Origin: Arminella tubonensis
GTDB lineage: Bacteria; Pseudomonadota; Alphaproteobacteria; Rhizobiales; Rhizobiaceae
Assembly (NCBI RefSeq): GCF_003240585.1
Contig: NZ_PCDP01000059.1
Location: 1-64,000, forward strand
Reading direction: 5' to 3'
Length of the DNA: 64,000 bases
This document shows, in pieces, positions 35,823-43,796 of this stretch (the stretch's first letter is position 1; the number at the start of each line of letters is the position of its first letter). The notes under the pieces are model-generated. The model was not told where the DNA came from. It made no database searches and saw only the letters and a program-made list of their open reading frames with translations. The position numbers were made by a program, and so were the translations under genes.

Positions 35823-35939
35823 ATGTTGAACAAAGATTGGATGATGCCGCTCGGTCTGGCTGCGCTGGCGCTTTCAGGATTGCTTTTCCAAGTGGCCAGC
35901 TATGCGTTGCACACGCCGGTAACCCTTTTGCACCCCTGA
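35823..35939 (+). CDS. Small membrane peptide (38 residues)
   Basis: A short frame encoding MLNKDWMMPLGLAALALSG and then LLFQVASYALHTPVTLLHP. It has one hydrophobic helix (about residues 9-30), a charged N-terminal cap (NKDW) and a polar C-terminal end, like other single-span small proteins. An AAGGGAGAG ribosome site sits about six bases before the ATG, with a promoter 22 bases upstream. I do not recognise a family and assign no function. The signals make translation likely. Confidence 0.6.
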   Translation: MLNKDWMMPLGLAALALSGLLFQVASYALHTPVTLLHP

Positions 35940-35977
35940 GTGCAGGAGGATGAAAAGAACCTGGCTTTAGTCGATCG

Positions 35978-36187
35978 TCAGGTGGCAATTCGCGTGAACT
36001 GGGCGCGAACATTGGCGATGTAATACTCGCCGGGCGACGTTGCCCTCGCCATCTTCATCACCACATTGCGCGGCACGCCGGCAAAAAGGCGGCGCTCACC
36101 GTTTCTGAACTCAAGGCTCAGATGTTGCTGCGCCTTGTCATATTGCATGGCGACGATGATACGCGATTTGATGGCAATGGTTTCCAT
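35978..36187 (-). CDS. KTSC domain-containing protein
   Basis: A 69-residue protein: METIAIKSRIIVAMQYDKAQ then LSLEFRNGERRLFAGVP and PGEYYIANVRAQF. This is the pattern of the KTSC domain (Lys-Thr-Ser-Cys family), a short beta domain of unknown function, sometimes fused to lysyl-tRNA synthetase-like proteins; here the KTSC tetrad itself is changed (AIKSRII). Start chosen at 36187 where homology starts; a further upstream ATG at 36247 is possible. Confidence 0.65.
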   Translation of the reverse strand: METIAIKSRIIVAMQYDKAQQHLSLEFRNGERRLFAGVPRNVVMKMARATSPGEYYIANVRAQFTRIAT

Positions 36188-36269
36188 GGCTGCCCCCAGC
36201 TTCGATACAAGGCCATGCGTAAACGGATTCTCCTGACATCCCGTCAACGGGAGTGGTTAAGCTTCTATC

Positions 36270-36557
36270 TCAGAAGGAAGGCCAATATGTGTCAGAACGG
36301 AAATCCTCGGGAATACGGTCCAGCCGCGAGATCGCTTCGGCGACGAAATCGATCTGCATTCTTAGATATTTAAGGCCTGATGGCATGGGCGCGCCGGTCA
36401 CGAATTCCCGCACCCGCCAGTCCTCATAACCGCTTGCCCTGATCCGCCGCTCCGCCTCGGCCTTGACATCGTTGACGCCTGGTCCTGCCGAGTGGACCTC
36501 GAACACGATATCCGCGGCGGCGTTGCCTTTGCCGCCTTCGATCACAAAAAACTTCAT
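36270..36557 (-). CDS. Hypothetical protein
   Basis: A 95-residue cytosolic protein starting MKFFVIEGGKGNAAADIVFE, with AAGGA before the ATG. It has a mixed alpha/beta pattern, a RRIRASGYEDWRVREF segment and an acidic, aromatic end (RSDTYWPSF). No signal peptide, membrane segment or known motif. It precedes the KTSC gene on the same strand by 82 bases. Family unknown to me. Confidence 0.6.
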   Translation of the reverse strand: MKFFVIEGGKGNAAADIVFEVHSAGPGVNDVKAEAERRIRASGYEDWRVREFVTGAPMPSGLKYLRMQIDFVAEAISRLDRIPEDFRSDTYWPSF

Positions 36558-36810
36558 TTCCTTGCCCTGAAGATTCGCCCTGACGTTCAGCTTGTCAAAG
36601 GACTGGCATTTTGCAATGCGTCAGAGTGCTCTGACCGGGCCAGCCGCCGCGCGAAGGCGGGTGACGTGACAAGTTTGCGACAAAACCGAGTGTCTGGGCA
36701 GCACAGCATCACGAAAAATTTTGGATTTGAAGGACAATCGCAGGACAGCGACCATTTACAGCCACATTCACCGCCCCTAAAGCTCTTGCACCACCATGGA
36801 AAGGGATCGG

Positions 36811-37401
36811 ATGCTCCGCAGACTCTATGACTGGACCATGTCGCTGGCAGGTCGTCCATCGGCAGAAATCTGGCTCGCCGTCATCGCCTTCGTCGAAAGC
36901 TCGATCTTTCTCGTTCCCGCCGATGTCCTCTTCCTGCCGATGGCGCTGGCAAAGCCCCATCGCGTCTGGCGCTACGCCTTGGTCGCAACGGTTGCCTCGG
37001 TGCTAGGCGGCATCGCCGGCTGGGCGATCGGCTATTATGCGTTCGAGACGGTCGCCAAGCCGATCCTCGAGTTCTATGGAAAACTCGACGCGTTCGACAA
37101 GCTGCGGTCGGGCGTCACCTACGAGACCATCGTTCTTCTGCTTGTCACTTCGGGCCTCGCGCATCTGCCGCCGATCAAGGTGGTGACGATCCTGTCGGGC
37201 GTCGCCAACGTCAATCTCGGCCTGTTCGTCATCTCGGCAATCATCGCGCGCGGCGCGCGCTTCTTTTTCCTCGCCTGGCTGCTGCGTCGCTACGGTGAAC
37301 CGATCCGCCATTTTATCGAGAAGCGGCTCGGCCAGATCGCGGCAGTCGTCGCTGCTGTCCTCATCCTGCTGTATATTGCCTTCCACATGCTCGCACGTTG
37401 A
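36811..37401 (+). CDS. YqaA family membrane protein (DedA/SNARE-associated superfamily)
   Basis: A 196-residue inner-membrane protein with about four to five hydrophobic segments. FVESSIFLVPADVLFLPMAL is the characteristic E..F.P.D element and GYYAFETVAKPILEFYGK follows, as in YqaA-type relatives of DedA, a superfamily linked to lipid transport. Start at 36811 (MLRRLYDW) has AAGGG six bases upstream; an ATG five codons earlier lacks one. It is 22 bases before dsbB and likely co-transcribed. Confidence 0.85.
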   Translation: MLRRLYDWTMSLAGRPSAEIWLAVIAFVESSIFLVPADVLFLPMALAKPHRVWRYALVATVASVLGGIAGWAIGYYAFETVAKPILEFYGKLDAFDKLRSGVTYETIVLLLVTSGLAHLPPIKVVTILSGVANVNLGLFVISAIIARGARFFFLAWLLRRYGEPIRHFIEKRLGQIAAVVAAVLILLYIAFHMLAR

Positions 37402-37423
37402 GCCTGACCGCGGAGCCCCTCGC

Positions 37424-37939
37424 ATGACCCAGACCGCACCCGTTTCCCGCCCCGCCTTCGGCTACTCGGCGCTTCTCGCCATCGGCATGGCGGCGACCAT
37501 CGGCACCGCGCTCGGCTTCCAGTATATCGGTGGATATGTTCCCTGCGCTCTCTGCCTGGAGCAGCGGCAGCCCTATTACTACGGCATCCCCGTCGCCATC
37601 CTGGCCGCCATCTCGGCGCTTGTCGGATTGCCCTCGTGGATCACCCGGACCCTGCTCGCCATCGCCGGCATCATGATGGTGGTAGGCGGCGGCATCGGCG
37701 TCTATCACGCCGGCGTCGAATGGCATTTCTGGGAAGGCCCCACCACCTGCGCAAGCGGCGGCAGCAGCGCTGCCGCGCCGAAGGCAGGCGACCTGCTGGG
37801 GCAATTGAACACGCTGAAGGGGCCGTCCTGCACCGAGGCTGCGCTCCGGGTTCTTGGCGTCTCGATGGCGGGCTGGAATGTGATTGCGAGCATCATCCTC
37901 GCGGCGATCGCTTTCGTGGGCCTTCGCAAGGCGGCCTGA
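37424..37939 (+). CDS. dsbB: Disulfide bond formation protein B family
   Basis: A 171-residue four-helix membrane protein. The quinone-proximal cysteine pair is in YVPCALCLEQRQPYY, and a second periplasmic pair is formed by TTCASG and GPSCTEA. DsbB reoxidises DsbA and passes electrons to ubiquinone. No dsbA is nearby. Follows the YqaA-like gene by 22 bases; converges on the HNH gene. Confidence 0.9.
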   Translation: MTQTAPVSRPAFGYSALLAIGMAATIGTALGFQYIGGYVPCALCLEQRQPYYYGIPVAILAAISALVGLPSWITRTLLAIAGIMMVVGGGIGVYHAGVEWHFWEGPTTCASGGSSAAAPKAGDLLGQLNTLKGPSCTEAALRVLGVSMAGWNVIASIILAAIAFVGLRKAA

Positions 37940-37957
37940 GTAAACGGGCAGGACCGC

Positions 37958-38515
37958 TTACGGCTGCAGTTCGGTATCCCAGTAGAGATAGTCGAGCCAG
38001 CTGTCGTGCAGGTAGTTCGGCGGGAAGAGCCGGCCGTTATTGTGCAGATCCTGCACCGTCGGCTGATAGGGCTTCTGGGCGGGGAACATCTGGGCCTGCT
38101 TCGGCAGCTTGCTGCCCTTGCGCAGATTGCACGGCGAACAGGCGGCAACGACATTGACCCAGGTGGTCTCGCCGCCATGGGCACGGGGAACGACGTGGTC
38201 GAAGGTCAGGTCGTCATGCGCACCGCAATATTGGCACTCGAAACGATCCCGCAGGAAGACGTTGAATCGGGTGAAAGCCGGATTGCGCGAGGGCTGAACG
38301 TAAGTCTTCAGGCACACGACGCTCGGCAGCCGCATGGAAAAGCTGGGCGAAGAAACCGAGTGATCATATTCGGCGATGATGTTCACACGGTCGAGAAAAA
38401 CCGCCTTGATCGCGTCCTGCCAGGACCAGAGCGACAAGGGGTAATAACTCAGTGGCCGGTAGTCAGCGTTCAAGACGAGCGCCGGCAGGGCCTGGGGGGA
38501 GACTGCAATCGTCAA
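37958..38515 (-). CDS. HNH endonuclease
   Basis: A 185-residue protein with an N-terminal region (VLNADYRPLSYYPLSLWSW) and a C-terminal HNH domain with a structural zinc: CQYCGAHDD, FDHVVPRAHGG (the catalytic His), WVNVVAACSPCNLRKG. This is the common chromosomal HNH family found in most alphaproteobacteria, not a homing or restriction enzyme; cellular role unknown. Confidence 0.9.
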   Translation of the reverse strand: MTIAVSPQALPALVLNADYRPLSYYPLSLWSWQDAIKAVFLDRVNIIAEYDHSVSSPSFSMRLPSVVCLKTYVQPSRNPAFTRFNVFLRDRFECQYCGAHDDLTFDHVVPRAHGGETTWVNVVAACSPCNLRKGSKLPKQAQMFPAQKPYQPTVQDLHNNGRLFPPNYLHDSWLDYLYWDTELQP

Positions 38516-38624
38516 GGAACCCTCCTGGTCGATTCATCTGCACATACATATTAGGCCGGATGTTACAGCATTGTGAAGTCCAATAAATTCAGTGCAAACC
38601 GGCAAATTCGGGAGGTGTTGCCAA

Positions 38625-39269
38625 TCAGCCGATAGGCACCGCCTCGCGGCGAGTACGAACCGCGTAGAGGGCCCAGAACAACCTTGCGGCAACCGAGCGC
38701 CAGGGTGACCAGTTCGCCGCCTCCAGCGCTAACTCCTTGGCCTGCGGCCGTTTTTCCATCCCGAAGGCGGCAGCGACCGCTGCCTGGAGCGCCACGTCAC
38801 CCGACGGAAACACATCTGCGTGACCGACGCAGAACATCAGATAAACCTCTGCCGTCCACGGCCCGATCCCCTTGATGCTGGTCAGACGCACCATTGCTGA
38901 TTCGGGTGTTTCCTGACCGAGTGCCTGCAGATCGAGGCTGCCGTCGTTGACCGCAAGGGCCACTCGCGACAGTGTCTCTGCCTTGCCGCGCGACAGGCCG
39001 AATTCGCGCCAGGCCTCCGGATGAAACGCGGCATAGGCCCTGGCGGTCAGCGGCTCGCCTGATGCGCATATCCGCCCCCAGATCGCTTCGGCGCTCGCGC
39101 GCGAGACCGACTGCGACACGACCACATGCGCCAATCCAGCAAAGCCCGCCTCTACGAGCCGGAGCGGCAACGGCCCCGCTTCCGAGGCGACCTGCTGCAG
39201 GCGCCGATCGAGCTTGAGCAGCGCTTCCAGACCCTCCTGGATATCAGCCTCGCCGCGAATGATATGCAT
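38625..39269 (-). CDS. DNA-3-methyladenine glycosylase, AlkA/HhH-GPD type
   Basis: A 214-residue base-excision repair enzyme. The helix-hairpin-helix is in LTSIKGIGPWTAEVYLMFC and the catalytic Asp in FPSGDVALQ, about residues 155-185. It removes alkylated bases such as 3-methyladenine. Start at 39269 (MHIIRGEADIQEG); a longer frame upstream runs into the divergent gluQ gene. Length is that of the short, single-domain AlkA family. Confidence 0.92.
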   Translation of the reverse strand: MHIIRGEADIQEGLEALLKLDRRLQQVASEAGPLPLRLVEAGFAGLAHVVVSQSVSRASAEAIWGRICASGEPLTARAYAAFHPEAWREFGLSRGKAETLSRVALAVNDGSLDLQALGQETPESAMVRLTSIKGIGPWTAEVYLMFCVGHADVFPSGDVALQAAVAAAFGMEKRPQAKELALEAANWSPWRSVAARLFWALYAVRTRREAVPIG

Positions 39270-39323
39270 GCCTGAAATCTCCTCCGAGGTGGTCGACGCG
39301 GAAAATCCGTGGCAGAAGAGAGC

Positions 39324-40205
39324 ATGGCTGCCAGTCCCCGTCAAAAACCTGTCTTCCGTTTTGCACCGAGCCCGAACGGACCGCTGCACCTCGGCCACGC
39401 GCTCTCGGCCATCCTCAATCACGATATGGCACGCGCCGCCGACGGTCGCTTTCTTCTGCGCATCGAAGACATCGATCAGGCGCGTTGTACACCCGAATTC
39501 GAAGACGGCATCTATGCCGATCTCGCCTGGCTCGGCCTCGGCTGGGAAAAGCCGGTGCGGCGTCAATCGGAGCACTTTGCCGAATATCAAAGTGCATTGC
39601 AGTCGCTGATCGATCGCGACCTCGCCTATCCGTCGTTCTTGACCCGCGGCGAAGTCAGGGCCTTTGTTTCAGCCAGCGAAGCCGGGAGGAAGCCTTGGCC
39701 GCGCGATCCAGATGGCGCGCCGCTCTATCCCGCCTGCGACCGCGAACGGACCGTCGCCGATCGTCGACGGATGCTTGAAAGCGGATTGAAGCACGCATGG
39801 CGGCTGGATATTGAGCGAGCGCTGACAACGATACCGGGACGGCTGGACTGGACCGAAACCGGGGACGGACAGACCGGACAGATCGCTGCTGATCCCGCAG
39901 CCTGGGGAGATGTGGTCCTGTCGCGCTCGGATGCGCCTTCGAGCTATCACCTCTCCGTCGTCGTCGACGATGCGCTGCAAGGCGTCACGCATGTGGTGCG
40001 GGGGCTCGACCTCTTTCACGCCACATCGATCCATGTGCTGCTTCAGGCGCTGCTCGGTCTCCCCGCTCCGCTCTATCATCACCACAGGCTGATCACTGAC
40101 GACGCTGGCCGGAAGCTCGCCAAGAGCGAGGGCGACACTGGTCTGGCCGAGCTTCGCGCAAAAGGGATTTCAGCGGCGGACCTTCGCCGCCGTATCGGGC
40201 TTTGA
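39324..40205 (+). CDS. gluQ: tRNA glutamyl-Q(34) synthetase GluQRS
   Basis: A 293-residue truncated GluRS paralogue that attaches glutamate to queuosine at position 34 of tRNA-Asp. HIGH-type motif PSPNGPLHLGHALS at the N-terminus and KMSKS-type GRKLAKSEGDTG near residue 265. The anticodon-binding half is absent, as expected. The usual zinc cysteines (YPCxCTR) read YPSFLTR here; only one Cys (YPACDR) remains. Start ATG 39324 preferred; a GTG five codons upstream is an alternative. The last 36 bases overlap the convergent BrkB gene. Confidence 0.92.
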   Translation: MAASPRQKPVFRFAPSPNGPLHLGHALSAILNHDMARAADGRFLLRIEDIDQARCTPEFEDGIYADLAWLGLGWEKPVRRQSEHFAEYQSALQSLIDRDLAYPSFLTRGEVRAFVSASEAGRKPWPRDPDGAPLYPACDRERTVADRRRMLESGLKHAWRLDIERALTTIPGRLDWTETGDGQTGQIAADPAAWGDVVLSRSDAPSSYHLSVVVDDALQGVTHVVRGLDLFHATSIHVLLQALLGLPAPLYHHHRLITDDAGRKLAKSEGDTGLAELRAKGISAADLRRRIGL

Positions 40206-41084
40206 CGGCTTCTCCTGCTCGAATTCCGCAATGCCCCGGGTAAACATCCGGCGCACCCGAAACTTCATCAGCGCCGCATTGATCTCCGCACCGAGAATGA
40301 AGATGACGCTGATCATGTAGAGGAAGACGAGCACGATCATGACCGAGGCGAGGCCCGCATAGGTCGCGGTGTAATTGGCGAAGGTGGTAAGGTAGTAAGC
40401 AAAGATCAGCGCTCCGGCCAACCAGAACAGCAATGTCAAAAGCACGCCGGGAACCACGTCGAGCACCTTGCGGCGGCCGGCCGGCAGCCAGAGGTGAACG
40501 ATCATCAACCCTGCCGTCAGCACGAACAGGGTACCGTAGATACGCCAGCTCGAAACGATGTCGAGCGTATCCGCAAGCCAGGGCAGCCACTCCCTCGCAT
40601 AGTTGAGCGCCAGCGGGACGGCGACGAGCAGGATGCTGATCGCCGCAAAAATCAGCACGGCGATCAACACGTAGCCGAGACTGGCGAGGCGCGTGAAATA
40701 CCATGGCCGGGTCTCGACCATTCGATAGGCGCGATTGAGCGATATCCGCAATGCCTCGACGCCGTTGGAAGCGAAGTAGGCCGCAGCCAGCACCGAGACC
40801 GTCAGCAGGCCGCCGCGCGGGATCGTCAGCACCTGGATAACCTGGTCTGCGAGCGGTTTGGCGATTGCCTCGGGCCAGGTATCGAAAATCAGATGGATCG
40901 CCGTCCCGGAGAACTGGCTGGCACCGAGAAAGCTTGCCAGCGCCGTGCCGAAAATCAGGAAGGGAAAGACGGCAAGCAGGCTCGACAAGGCGACATGGCT
41001 TGCCATCGCAAACCCATCGTCTTCGATGAAATGAAACACGGCATCGTAGATCACCTTGTAAAGAGTACGAAGGATCGTCGGCAT
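40170..41084 (-). CDS. YihY/BrkB family inner-membrane protein
   Basis: A 304-residue protein with about six membrane segments. DDGFAMASHVALSSLLAVFP near the N-terminus and NGVEALRISLNRAYRMVETR and GALIFAYYLTTFANYTATY are the family hallmarks. Once annotated as ribonuclease BN, a function now known to belong to another gene; the real role is unclear. Start at 41084 (MPTILRTLYK) with GGAG six bases upstream; a longer frame from a TTG at 41165 is unlikely. C-terminal end overlaps gluQ. Confidence 0.88.
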   Translation of the reverse strand: MPTILRTLYKVIYDAVFHFIEDDGFAMASHVALSSLLAVFPFLIFGTALASFLGASQFSGTAIHLIFDTWPEAIAKPLADQVIQVLTIPRGGLLTVSVLAAAYFASNGVEALRISLNRAYRMVETRPWYFTRLASLGYVLIAVLIFAAISILLVAVPLALNYAREWLPWLADTLDIVSSWRIYGTLFVLTAGLMIVHLWLPAGRRKVLDVVPGVLLTLLFWLAGALIFAYYLTTFANYTATYAGLASVMIVLVFLYMISVIFILGAEINAALMKFRVRRMFTRGIAEFEQEKPSKPDTAAKVRR

Positions 41085-41190
41085 TCCATCTCCGCTGCGC
41101 GCCGGTCGCCGGTTCGCGCTCGCCGGTTTGTTGATTGTCTCGGTATCCCGAATATGGGAAACCAACCCGGGTTTGTACAGGAATCATTGC

Positions 41191-42024
41191 ATGGCGGACC
41201 AACGCAACATCGTCGTGACGGGCTGCTCCTCCGGCATAGGCGCACATTGCGCCCGTGCGCTGAAGGCCGATGGCTGGCGGGTCTTCGCCACTGTACGCAA
41301 GGAAAGCGACCTCGGATCGCTGCAGGCCGACGGCATCGAAGCTCTCCTGATGGACTACACCAGGCCGGAGACGATTGCGGCGCTCGTCGAAACCGTGCGC
41401 GAGCGGACCGGCGACCGCATCGATGCACTCTTCAACAACGGCGCCTACGGGCAGCCCGGCGCAGTCGAGGACATCTCGACCGATGTGCTGCGCGCGCAGT
41501 TCGAGACCAATGTCTTCGGCTGGCATGAGCTGACACGGCAGGTGATACCGCTGATGCGGAAGCGAGGGGAAGGCCGTATCGTGCAATGTTCATCCATTCT
41601 AGGCCTTATTCCGTATAGGTTTCGTGGTGCCTACACCGCGTCCAAATTCGCTATCGAAGGGCTGTCGCTGACCATGCGGATGGAGCTTCAGGGAAGCGGC
41701 ATTCACGTCAGCCTGATCGAGCCTGGAGCAATCGCCTCGCGCTTTACCGCCAATGCGCTCGCCAAGTTCGAGGAAAACGTCGATATCGAAAATTCCGCCC
41801 ACGCGATCGAGTACCGGCGGCAGCTGGCGCGGCTGAATGGCACAGGTCCCGTCAACCGCCAAAAACTCGGCCCCGAAGCCGTTTATATCGTGCTAAAGCA
41901 TGCTCTGAACGCGAGGAGACCACACCCCCATTATCTGGTGACCATGCCTGCCAAGCAGGGCATGTGGCTGAAGCGTCTGTTGCCGGCAGACCTTTTCTAC
42001 CGTTTGATGCGCCGGCTTGATTGA
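41191..42024 (+). CDS. SDR family oxidoreductase
   Basis: A 277-residue short-chain dehydrogenase/reductase. N-terminal nucleotide motif VTGCSSGIGAHCARAL, FNNGAYG, catalytic Ser in QCSSILGLI and YTASK giving the Tyr/Lys pair. Substrate unknown; length and YRFRGAY region resemble retinol/hydroxysteroid-type SDRs. Followed at 20 bases by the HIG1 protein gene. Confidence 0.9.
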   Translation: MADQRNIVVTGCSSGIGAHCARALKADGWRVFATVRKESDLGSLQADGIEALLMDYTRPETIAALVETVRERTGDRIDALFNNGAYGQPGAVEDISTDVLRAQFETNVFGWHELTRQVIPLMRKRGEGRIVQCSSILGLIPYRFRGAYTASKFAIEGLSLTMRMELQGSGIHVSLIEPGAIASRFTANALAKFEENVDIENSAHAIEYRRQLARLNGTGPVNRQKLGPEAVYIVLKHALNARRPHPHYLVTMPAKQGMWLKRLLPADLFYRLMRRLD

Positions 42025-42044
42025 AAGACGAAGGCTCGTAATCC

Positions 42045-42248
42045 ATGTCCACAGTTACTTATATTTTCGCCATCATCTTCATGGGTCTGGTCGCCATCGT
42101 GCTGGTGCGTGGCCTTTTCAACATGATGAAGGGCGACAATCCGAGCCTCTCCAACAAGCTCATGCAGATGCGCGTGCTGCTGCAGGCAATCGCCCTCGTG
42201 CTCATCATGCTGACGCTATGGCTGACGGGCGGCGGACGTCCCCACTAG
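42045..42248 (+). CDS. Twin-transmembrane HIG1 domain protein
   Basis: A 67-residue membrane protein with two hydrophobic helices (about 5-25 and 44-61) joined by a polar loop, MKGDNPSLSNKLMQMRVLLQ, which is the HIG1/Rcf1 signature. Mitochondrial homologues stabilise cytochrome oxidase and supercomplexes, so a respiratory role is plausible. It is 12 bases before the adenosyltransferase gene. Confidence 0.88.
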   Translation: MSTVTYIFAIIFMGLVAIVLVRGLFNMMKGDNPSLSNKLMQMRVLLQAIALVLIMLTLWLTGGGRPH

Positions 42249-42260
42249 AGGCGATATCGA

Positions 42261-42839
42261 ATGGTCAAGCTCAACAAGATCTATACAAGAACCGGCGACG
42301 ATGGCACCACCGGGCTGGTCTCCGGGCCGCGCCGCCTGAAGCATGATCTACGGGTCGAGGCCTACGGGACCATCGACGAAAGCAACTCCGCGATCGGTAT
42401 TGCCCGGTTGTACACATCTGAAGAGCCCGTCCTCGACCAAATGCTGATGGCGATACAGAATGACCTGTTCGACCTCGGCGCTGATCTCTCCACACCCGAA
42501 ACGGACGAACCGCCGGCCTGGGAACCGCTCAGGATCATCCAGTCCCAGGTCGATAGGCTCGAGCGCGATATCGACACCTTGAACGCCGAACTCTCACCGC
42601 TGACGTCCTTCGTGCTTCCAGGCGGCAGCCCCGCTGCTGCGCACCTGCACCTCGCGCGTACGATCGCGCGCCGCGCCGAGCGGCTGATGGTTGCCCTGTC
42701 GCGAATAGAGGGCGAACGGGTAAGCGCAGCCGCGCCGAAATACATCAACCGTCTATCCGACCTGCTTTTCGTTGCGGCCCGCTATGCGAACGAACGCGGC
42801 GGCGCAGACGTGCTTTGGGTCCCCGGCAAGAACCGCTAG
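42261..42839 (+). CDS. Cob(I)yrinic acid a,c-diamide adenosyltransferase, PduO type
   Basis: A 192-residue ATP:corrinoid adenosyltransferase that makes adenosylcobalamin. The ATP-binding N-terminal motif TRTGDDGTTGL and the FVLPGGSPAAAHLHLARTIA motif with RRAER are intact. Adenosylcobalamin is needed by methylmalonyl-CoA mutase and class II ribonucleotide reductase. Part of a conserved SDR-HIG1-PduO block upstream of etfBA. Confidence 0.93.
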   Translation: MVKLNKIYTRTGDDGTTGLVSGPRRLKHDLRVEAYGTIDESNSAIGIARLYTSEEPVLDQMLMAIQNDLFDLGADLSTPETDEPPAWEPLRIIQSQVDRLERDIDTLNAELSPLTSFVLPGGSPAAAHLHLARTIARRAERLMVALSRIEGERVSAAAPKYINRLSDLLFVAARYANERGGADVLWVPGKNR

Positions 42840-42858
42840 CGTCGGCAAGGTCAACCTA

Positions 42859-42874
42859 TTGACGTGTACGTAAA
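42859..42874. promoter_or_regulatory. LiuR-like palindrome upstream of etfBA
   Basis: TTGACGTGTACGTAAA fits the TTTACGTNNACGTAAA pattern described for LiuR, a MerR-family regulator of branched-chain and fatty acid degradation, with one mismatch. It lies 150 bases before etfB, whose product accepts electrons from acyl-CoA dehydrogenases. Site by eye; no liuR gene is in the window. Confidence 0.45.
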
Positions 42875-43023
42875 CGTTATTTAGCGACTTAAAGCATTTC
42901 GGTCTTTTGCGACATGGAAAGCGTTGTATTTGGAGAAAAAACGCGTATCCATGTCGCCATTCGACAAATGGAAAGGCGCTCGACAGCGCATTTTCACGGG
43001 CGTCATGTTGAAGGAAGGATTCC

Positions 43024-43773
43024 ATGAAAATTCTCGTACCAGTGAAGCGGGTTGTTGATTACAACGTCAAGATCCGCGTCAAGCCGGACGGCAGTGGCGT
43101 CGAGCTTGCCAATGTCAAGATGTCGATGAACCCGTTCGACGAGATCTCGGTCGAGGAAGCGCTGCGACTGCGGGAAGCCGGCAAAGCCGAAGAAGTGATC
43201 GTCGTTTCCATCGGTCCCGCCAAGGCGGAAGAGACGCTGCGCACGGCACTCGCCATGGGCGCCGACCGCGCGATCCTGGTCGAGACCGACGACGCCATCG
43301 AGCCGCTGACGGTCGCAAAGATCCTGAAGGCCGTCGCGGAGGCCGAACAGCCGGGCCTCATCATCGTCGGCAAGCAGGCGATCGACGACGACAGCAACCA
43401 GACAGGCCAGATGCTCGCAGCCCTGATGGGCGTCGCCCAGGCGACCTTCGCCTCGAAGATCGAAATCGGCGATGGCAAGGCAACCGTGACCCGCGAAGTC
43501 GATGGCGGTCTGCAGACGATCGAAATCAAGTTGCCCGCAGTGGTGACCACCGACCTGCGCCTCAACGAGCCGCGCTACGCTTCGCTGCCGAATATCATGA
43601 AGGCAAAAAAGAAGCCGCTCGACAAGAAAACGCCAGCCGATCTCGGCGTGACCACAACGCCCCGTCTCAAGGTGCTTAAGACGGAAGAGCCCGGTGGCCG
43701 CAAGGCAGGCGTCAAGGTCAAGTCGGTCGCCGAGCTCGTCGACAAGCTGAAAAACGAAGCCGGCGTGCTTTAA
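43024..43773 (+). CDS. etfB: Electron transfer flavoprotein beta subunit
   Basis: A 249-residue AMP-binding subunit of ETF. MKILVPVKRVVDYNVKI at the N-terminus, EEALRLREAGKAEEV and GKQAIDDDSNQTGQMLAAL (the ETF-beta signature) are present. Strong AAGGAAGGA ribosome site. ETF carries electrons from acyl-CoA dehydrogenases to ETF:ubiquinone oxidoreductase. Followed by etfA at 23 bases. Confidence 0.96.
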   Translation: MKILVPVKRVVDYNVKIRVKPDGSGVELANVKMSMNPFDEISVEEALRLREAGKAEEVIVVSIGPAKAEETLRTALAMGADRAILVETDDAIEPLTVAKILKAVAEAEQPGLIIVGKQAIDDDSNQTGQMLAALMGVAQATFASKIEIGDGKATVTREVDGGLQTIEIKLPAVVTTDLRLNEPRYASLPNIMKAKKKPLDKKTPADLGVTTTPRLKVLKTEEPGGRKAGVKVKSVAELVDKLKNEAGVL

Positions 43774-43796
43774 TTTAGGAAAGGAAGAACAGAACC

